From assembly GCF_028464065.1 (NCBI RefSeq), contig NZ_CP116808.1:2881501-2945500 (forward strand): a stretch of DNA of 64,000 nucleotides, read 5' to 3'. Shown one piece after another: positions 59,652 through 64,000 of the stretch. How positions within the stretch are numbered: the first letter of the stretch is position 1; every line of letters begins with the position of its first letter. The notes under the pieces were generated by a model, which did not search any database, was not told where the DNA came from, and saw only the letters and a program-made list of their open reading frames with translations. The position numbers were made by a program, and so were the translations under genes. The stretch comes from Saprospira sp. CCB-QB6 (GTDB lineage Bacteria; Bacteroidota; Bacteroidia; Chitinophagales; Saprospiraceae).

Positions 59652-60434
59652 ATGCTCCGATTTATGCTCATTCGGCTCCTTAAATGGAGCCTGTTCATAC
59701 TTTTGATTGGCCGAGCCTGGCAGCACTTTTTCTGGTCGGCTCCCTACGAATATATTTTGCCCGCTAGTTGGGGCCCCGATGGGGTCGACCATTTTACCCA
59801 TCTGATGGGCTGGTTTTATGTCTTGGGAGCCGCCGCTACCTTGTTTAGCGATAGCCGAAATAAAGGCCGCATTTTTATTTGGCAAGGCGGTGCACTTTTG
59901 GTTTTGGCCTGGCTCTATCAAATTGAAGCTGGTGCCTATTGGCCCAGCTTTTTTGTACATAGTTTGCAGTTTTCACTGCCCTTTAGCTACCATTTATTGC
60001 TCTTTAGCAAAAAACCAGTCCAACAAATTATTTGGCGAATGAAAATGGCCATTAGCCTGAGCTTACTCGCCTACGCTTTTTATGCCCTAGATGTGCATGC
60101 CCCCAATCAAATCAATTGGCAAGAGGCCCTACAAGATAGTTTTGGCCTCAGCTATGGCAATAGCCGCTTGATTTTACAAGTTATGGGCGCTGTGGAGCTC
60201 GCCTTGATTCCACTTCTTTGGTTTAAACCTAGCCAAAAAGCTGCTTTTTGGGGCGTTTTTGCCTGGGGCATTCTCATTATGATTAGCAGTATTGGCCTAC
60301 TATTTTGGGAGCTCCCTTACTGGAAATCTATGCTCCGATCTACCTGGGAATTACTCTGTCTAACACCCAATCTCGCCTTTTCTTACGTCCTTTGGCGCTA
60401 TGTGGTCTTCCGCCAAAAATATGAAGATTTCTAA
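59652..60434 (+). CDS. Polytopic membrane protein of unknown function
   Basis: 260 residues from the ATG at 59652; the frame can be extended to a TTG at 59634, inside the fadD terminator, which is unlikely. About seven hydrophobic helices. WGPDGVDHFTHLMGW and HSLQFSLPFSYHLL place histidines in or near helix ends. No known family recognised. It ends with a terminator and a repeat element. Confidence 0.6.
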   Translation: MLRFMLIRLLKWSLFILLIGRAWQHFFWSAPYEYILPASWGPDGVDHFTHLMGWFYVLGAAATLFSDSRNKGRIFIWQGGALLVLAWLYQIEAGAYWPSFFVHSLQFSLPFSYHLLLFSKKPVQQIIWRMKMAISLSLLAYAFYALDVHAPNQINWQEALQDSFGLSYGNSRLILQVMGAVELALIPLLWFKPSQKAAFWGVFAWGILIMISSIGLLFWELPYWKSMLRSTWELLCLTPNLAFSYVLWRYVVFRQKYEDF

Positions 60435-60441
60435 TCGATTT

Positions 60442-60471
60442 TAGCCTAGCTTTTTGCTGGGCTATTTTTTT
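60442..60471 (+). terminator. Terminator after the 59652 gene
   Basis: TAGCCTAGC/GCTGGGCTA stem with one T.G pair, then T7 running into copy 20. Confidence 0.75.
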
Positions 60472-60600
60472 GGGGCTGCCCCTTCGGCCCTCTGGGCCTT
60501 CGGGTCGGGCTGTATCGCAGCTCGCTGCTCGCTCGGCCCTGCGCCGCCAAAGGCGGCTGGGTCTGGCCTTCGGCCACCCCTCCACAGCGCTCAGCCGCTC
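60472..60600 (+). repeat. G/C-rich hypervariable-hairpin element, copy 20
   Basis: Plus orientation, following the terminator. Hairpin 1 lies in CCCTTCGG..GGGCCTTCGGG; hairpin 2 is GCCGCC-aaa-GGCGGC. CAGCC pairs with GGCTG. Confidence 0.9.
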
Positions 60601-60639
60601 TACCTCATTTTTTGCATTGAACCAATCGCTTCGGCCCCA

Positions 60640-61427
60640 AACAAAAAAAAGCAAGTAGCTTCCCCAAGCCACTTGCTAGATATTAATCCCCATGATTTAC
60701 CCCAAACTTAATTGGATAAGACAAAGTATTTCCTTTTTGTCTATAACAAAGATAGGGCAGGGGACGATTAGATTTCTCTAGATAAGACCTAAAGGCAAAA
60801 AATAGGTAGAATTCGGATATACTCACCTAGAATTGAGTGGATTAGCAAACAAAAAAAGCAAGTAGCTTCCCCAAGCCACTTGCTAGATATTAATCCCCAT
60901 GATTTACCCCAAACTTAATTGGATAGACAAAGTATTTCCTTTTTGTCTATGACAAAGATAGGGCAGGAGACGATTAGATTTCTCTAGATAAGACCTAAAG
61001 GCAAAAAATAGGTAGAATTCGGATACACTCACCTAGAATTGAGTGGATTAGCAAACAAAAAAAGCAAGTAGCTTCCCCAAGCCACTTGCTAGATATTAAT
61101 CCCCATGATTTACCCCAAACTTAATTGGATAGACAAAGTATTTCCTTTTTGTCTATGACAAAGATAGGGCAGGAGACGATTAGATTTCTCTAGATAAGAC
61201 CTAAAGGCAAAAAATAGGTAGAATTCGGATACACTCACCTAGAATTGAGTGGATTAGCAAACAAAAAAAGCAAGTAGCTTCCCCAAGCTACTTGCTAGAT
61301 ATTAATCCCCATGATTTACCCCAAACTTAATTGGATAAGACAAAGTATTTCCTTTTTGTCTATGACAAAGATAGGGCAGAGGACTTCTTTTTTCTTGCTG
61401 ATAAGACCTAATGCCTAAAAATAGGTG
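60640..61427 (-). repeat. Four tandem 206-bp repeats, each opening with a terminator-like hairpin
   Basis: GCAAGTAGCTT recurs at 60651, 60858, 61064 and 61270 (spacings 207, 206, 206). On the minus strand each unit carries GCAAGT(A/G)GCTT-gggg-AAGCTACTTGC followed by seven or eight T, so each is a rho-independent terminator for the ychF transcript. The unit nearest ychF has a perfect stem; the others have one G.U pair. Units also hold AGACAAA..TTTGTCT and CACTCACCTAGAATTGAGTG inverted repeats. No gene is seen. Confidence 0.9.
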
Positions 61428-61442
61428 GTCTCTGCAGTATCT

Positions 61443-62546
61443 CTAGGTATTATGCATAAACTCAAGAAGGTCACCATCTTGAACTACATATTCTTTGCCT
61501 TCTTGACGCATAGCTCCCACTTCTTGGGCTCCTTTCCAGCCACCGAGCTCTACAAATTTATCATAAGCTACGGTACGAGCCTTAATAAATCCTCTTTCAA
61601 TATCAGAGTGGATAATTCCAGCCGCTTGAGGTGCTTTAGTTCCTCTGCGAATGGTCCAAGCACGTACTTCTTTCTCTCCAGCTGTAAAATAAGTAATGAG
61701 CTCAAGTAGGTTGTAACAAGCGCGAACAACACGGTTAACACCAGGTTCTTCGAGGCCCATATCAGACAAAAATTCCTGACGCTCTTCTTCCTCTTCTAGT
61801 TCAGCAATATCTGCCTCAATTGCAGCAGAAACGAGAATTACTTCCGCATTTTCTTTGGCTACAGCCGCCTTAAATTTCTCCGTATGCTCATTGCCTGTCA
61901 AAACAGAAGCCTCATCTACATTACAAATATAAATAATGGGCTTAGCTGTGAGCAATTGCAATTCTTTGAAGAATTTTTCGTCATCTTCGCTATCTAACTC
62001 ACCAAAAGAACGAGCAGGTTGCTCTTGCTCCAAATGTGCAATTAAGTCTTCTACAATTTTGAGTTGGCGCAAAACCGTACGATCAAGCGCTTTGGCCAAT
62101 TTTTGTAGCCGCTGTTTGCGCTTCTCTAAAGTTTCCATATCCTTGAAAATCAATTCCAAATCAATGGTTTCTTTATCGCGAACAGGATTTACTCCACCGT
62201 CAACATGCGTTACGTTTCCATCATCAAAACAACGCACAACATGCATAATTGCATTTACTTCACGGATGTTAGCCAAAAACTGGTTGCCAAGGCCTTCGCC
62301 TTTACTCGCACCACGGATGAGGCCCGCAATATCCACAATCTCTACTGTAGTAGGAACCGTTTTTTGGGGTTGAACAATTTCCTCTAGCTTGTCCAAACGA
62401 TAATCGGGAACAGTAACCACCCCAACATTGGGATCTTTGGTGGCAAAAGGATAGTTGGCCGCTAGTGCGCCAGCCTGAGTGAGTGCGTTGAAGAGTGTCG
62501 ATTTTCCCACATTGGGCAAACCTACAATACCACATTGAAGAGCCAT
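61443..62546 (-). CDS. ychF: Ribosome-associated ATPase YchF (OLA1 family)
   Basis: 367 residues. G1 motif [15 protein letters not shown] (8-22), G3-like [20 protein letters not shown] (about 70-89) and the N.DE-type region YICNVDEAS near 200. The C-terminal TGS domain reads [24 protein letters not shown] and [13 protein letters not shown]. YchF binds ATP rather than GTP and acts with ribosomes under stress. It stands alone between the FabH-like gene, which ends with a terminator, and the 206-bp repeats. Confidence 0.95.
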   Translation of the reverse strand: MALQCGIVGLPNVGKSTLFNALTQAGALAANYPFATKDPNVGVVTVPDYRLDKLEEIVQPQKTVPTTVEIVDIAGLIRGASKGEGLGNQFLANIREVNAIMHVVRCFDDGNVTHVDGGVNPVRDKETIDLELIFKDMETLEKRKQRLQKLAKALDRTVLRQLKIVEDLIAHLEQEQPARSFGELDSEDDEKFFKELQLLTAKPIIYICNVDEASVLTGNEHTEKFKAAVAKENAEVILVSAAIEADIAELEEEEERQEFLSDMGLEEPGVNRVVRACYNLLELITYFTAGEKEVRAWTIRRGTKAPQAAGIIHSDIERGFIKARTVAYDKFVELGGWKGAQEVGAMRQEGKEYVVQDGDLLEFMHNT

Positions 62547-62567
62547 ATATAGCGTATAGTTTTGAGG

Positions 62568-62600
62568 GCCTCAAAAAGAAAGGGGCCGAAGCCCCTTGTA
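62568..62600 (-). terminator. Rho-independent terminator after the FabH-like gene
   Basis: AAGGGGC-ttcg-GCCCCTT with a T-rich tract on the minus strand, just upstream of ychF. Confidence 0.85.
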
Positions 62601-62659
62601 TTCATTTGCCGCAAAAATAGCGAACTTATAGAAAAAAGGGCAGAATTAGCCCTTGTTTT

Positions 62660-63733
62660 TTAAACATGTTTATAAACGATGCAGTTAGCATGCATCCCAC
62701 CTCCTACAGAGGCCAAAATAATATGATCGCCCGCCTCAATTTGATGACCTTCTAACTTTCCTTTCAGAATGTGATCCAACAACATCGGTACCGTGGCCGC
62801 CGAACTATTTCCCCATTTGCCCACAGTAAGCGGAAAAACAGTTTCAGGCATTTCGCGATCATGCATGCTGTATAGCTTTTTGCACAATTGACGAATCATT
62901 TTTTCATTGGCCTGATGAATCAATATTTGCTTGAGATCGGCAATATCTACATTCGCCTTTTTTAAACAACTATCCATCGCCGTAGGCACTTTTTCCATGG
63001 CATATTTATAAACAGATCGACCATTCATTTTTACAAACAGACGCTCTTCCGCCTCTTCATTATAAGAACCATCCATGTACAAGAAGTTGGCGCCCTGTAC
63101 ACTATCTGTTACCGTTTTATGACAAAGAATTCCCGCAGGCTCCTCAGATTCAAAACGCTCCAAAATAACCGCACCAGCACCATCACCAAAAAGCATAGAG
63201 TCTAAATCATGCGGATCAAGTACTCTAGACATAATATCAGCACCAACAACCAAAACGCGCTTGGCATCGCCCGAACGCAAATAATAATCAGCCTGAATGA
63301 CAGCCTGAACCCAACTCGGACAACCAAACAAAATATCATAAGCCACACAGTCCGAATTGATAATCCCCAGTTTTTGCTTGACCTTAGCCGCAACATTGGG
63401 TAACATATCGGTATAATGCGTCTTCGAATGAACATCACCAAAATTATGGGCCACAATAATATGGTCCAAACTTTCTCCATCAATCCCCGAACTCTCCAAA
63501 GCATCTTTGGCCGCTAAATAAGCTAAATCAGAGGTGTTGATGTGCTCTTGAGCATAACGACGTTCCGTAATACCAGAAATTTCCGCCAATTTGGCTACAA
63601 TTTGCTCTGGCTTCTTCAAATTCTTCTCGCCATTGGCTTTATAAAATTGGTAGTCGGTAAAATATTTATTAGGGACCACCACTTGAGGTTCACAAGAACC
63701 TGTTCCCACAATCTTACTATAGTATGCACACAT
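62660..63733 (-). CDS. FabH-like 3-oxoacyl-ACP synthase III
   Basis: 357 residues, thiolase fold. The catalytic triad of KAS III is complete: C138 in FGCPSW, H273 in LIHQAN and N309 in GKWGNSSAAT. It joins an acyl-CoA starter to malonyl-ACP, or makes a related condensation. It is longer than E. coli FabH, with an insert after VVPNKYF (about 27-45), and differs enough that a role in special lipid or polyketide synthesis is possible. No partner genes are seen beside it, apart from a terminator after the stop. Confidence 0.88.
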   Translation of the reverse strand: MCAYYSKIVGTGSCEPQVVVPNKYFTDYQFYKANGEKNLKKPEQIVAKLAEISGITERRYAQEHINTSDLAYLAAKDALESSGIDGESLDHIIVAHNFGDVHSKTHYTDMLPNVAAKVKQKLGIINSDCVAYDILFGCPSWVQAVIQADYYLRSGDAKRVLVVGADIMSRVLDPHDLDSMLFGDGAGAVILERFESEEPAGILCHKTVTDSVQGANFLYMDGSYNEEAEERLFVKMNGRSVYKYAMEKVPTAMDSCLKKANVDIADLKQILIHQANEKMIRQLCKKLYSMHDREMPETVFPLTVGKWGNSSAATVPMLLDHILKGKLEGHQIEAGDHIILASVGGGMHANCIVYKHV

Positions 63734-64000
63734 ATTAAAAGCTGGTAATTATCGAATCCACCCAAAATTAAAGGGCCTTGCAATCCCCCAAAATAATTTT
63801 AAATGAATCCATTGGTATTCTAGGATCTCTGAAACCACTTTTAAATGAGTTCTTCAAGTAGCTTCGCCACAAAGGTAATATTTTTAAAGCGATTTCTCTT
63901 TAGTGAGATACTTCTTCCCCCGCTCTGCCCCTAGTCTAATTAAAGTTTTTTCTATCTCAACTAGATGATTTAATGAAAGCCGCTTTTATTTTTTGGGGCA
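63734..64000. other. Gene-free right edge
   Basis: 267 bp without a gene. The last bases TTTTTTGGGGC resemble the T-run and head seen at the start of plus-oriented repeat copies, so another copy may begin at the edge. Confidence 0.35.

Noticed and set aside
1-64000. tRNA, rRNA, transposase or integrase genes
   Set aside because: Reading the intergenic regions and proteins by eye gave no convincing case; short tRNAs could still be missed without a search tool.

Overview
The window looks like chromosomal DNA of a Bacteroidota bacterium, most probably a Saprospira-like member of the Saprospiraceae. This rests on gene content and style rather than a marker gene, since no rRNA or tRNA was seen. 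The content includes a fused MurF-alanine racemase, DUF3822 next to rsmD, DUF5689 surface lipoproteins, TonB-dependent receptors with N-terminal carboxypeptidase-like domains, a saproxanthin-type carotenoid start (crtI, crtB, CrtYcd-type cyclase), few Shine-Dalgarno sites, and promoters resembling TTTG-N18/20-TAnnTTTG.

Layout. 1-2370: A/T-rich pair made of the C-terminal part of an SMC/AAA-type ATPase and an HNH nuclease, resembling the Septu (PtuA/PtuB) antiphage pair. 2633-4303: GT39-like membrane glycosyltransferase. 4420-6110: 1.7 kb non-coding hairpin field, including a 215-bp tandem array. 6130-8351: mutL and a small membrane protein. 8609-11663: operon of an RsmI-like methylase, an M28 peptidase and a YCF48-like lipoprotein. 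12012-16459: carotenoid genes followed by a HisC-like protein that has lost its PLP lysine. 17115-23393: DUF3822/rsmD, ccmC/ccmD-like, glutamate dehydrogenase and an Lrp regulator. 23628-29636: rodA, an unusual two-gene operon (thioredoxin-like folds plus a peptidoglycan-binding-like tail), and a SulP transporter. 29988-37994: DEAD-box helicase, DUF2795, dcd, HMG-CoA lyase, murF-alr and trxB. 38151-38530: 41-bp minisatellite. 38719-45259: membrane proteins, folP, miaE and a 967-residue coiled-coil protein. 45504-51943: DUF5689 lipoprotein, TonB receptor and secreted nuclease-like protein, probably a surface uptake locus. 52703-59592: second TonB receptor, gcvH, VanZ-like, TonB and fadD. 59652-63733: membrane protein, 206-bp repeats, ychF and a FabH-like ketoacyl synthase.

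The most striking feature is not a protein. About twenty copies of a G/C-rich intergenic element are spread over the whole window. All share a constant scaffold (core CGCAGCTCGC..GCTCGGCCC..GGTCTG), but their hairpin stems differ completely in sequence while staying complementary. The two ends also co-vary (GGCTG with CAGCC, GGCCT with AGGCC, GGCTT with AAGCC). That is the signature of a conserved folded element. Many copies lie directly after a stop codon in the sense orientation, so they would be transcribed as 3' UTRs. Three copies carry the same insertion of roughly 80-95 bp in the loop of the first hairpin.
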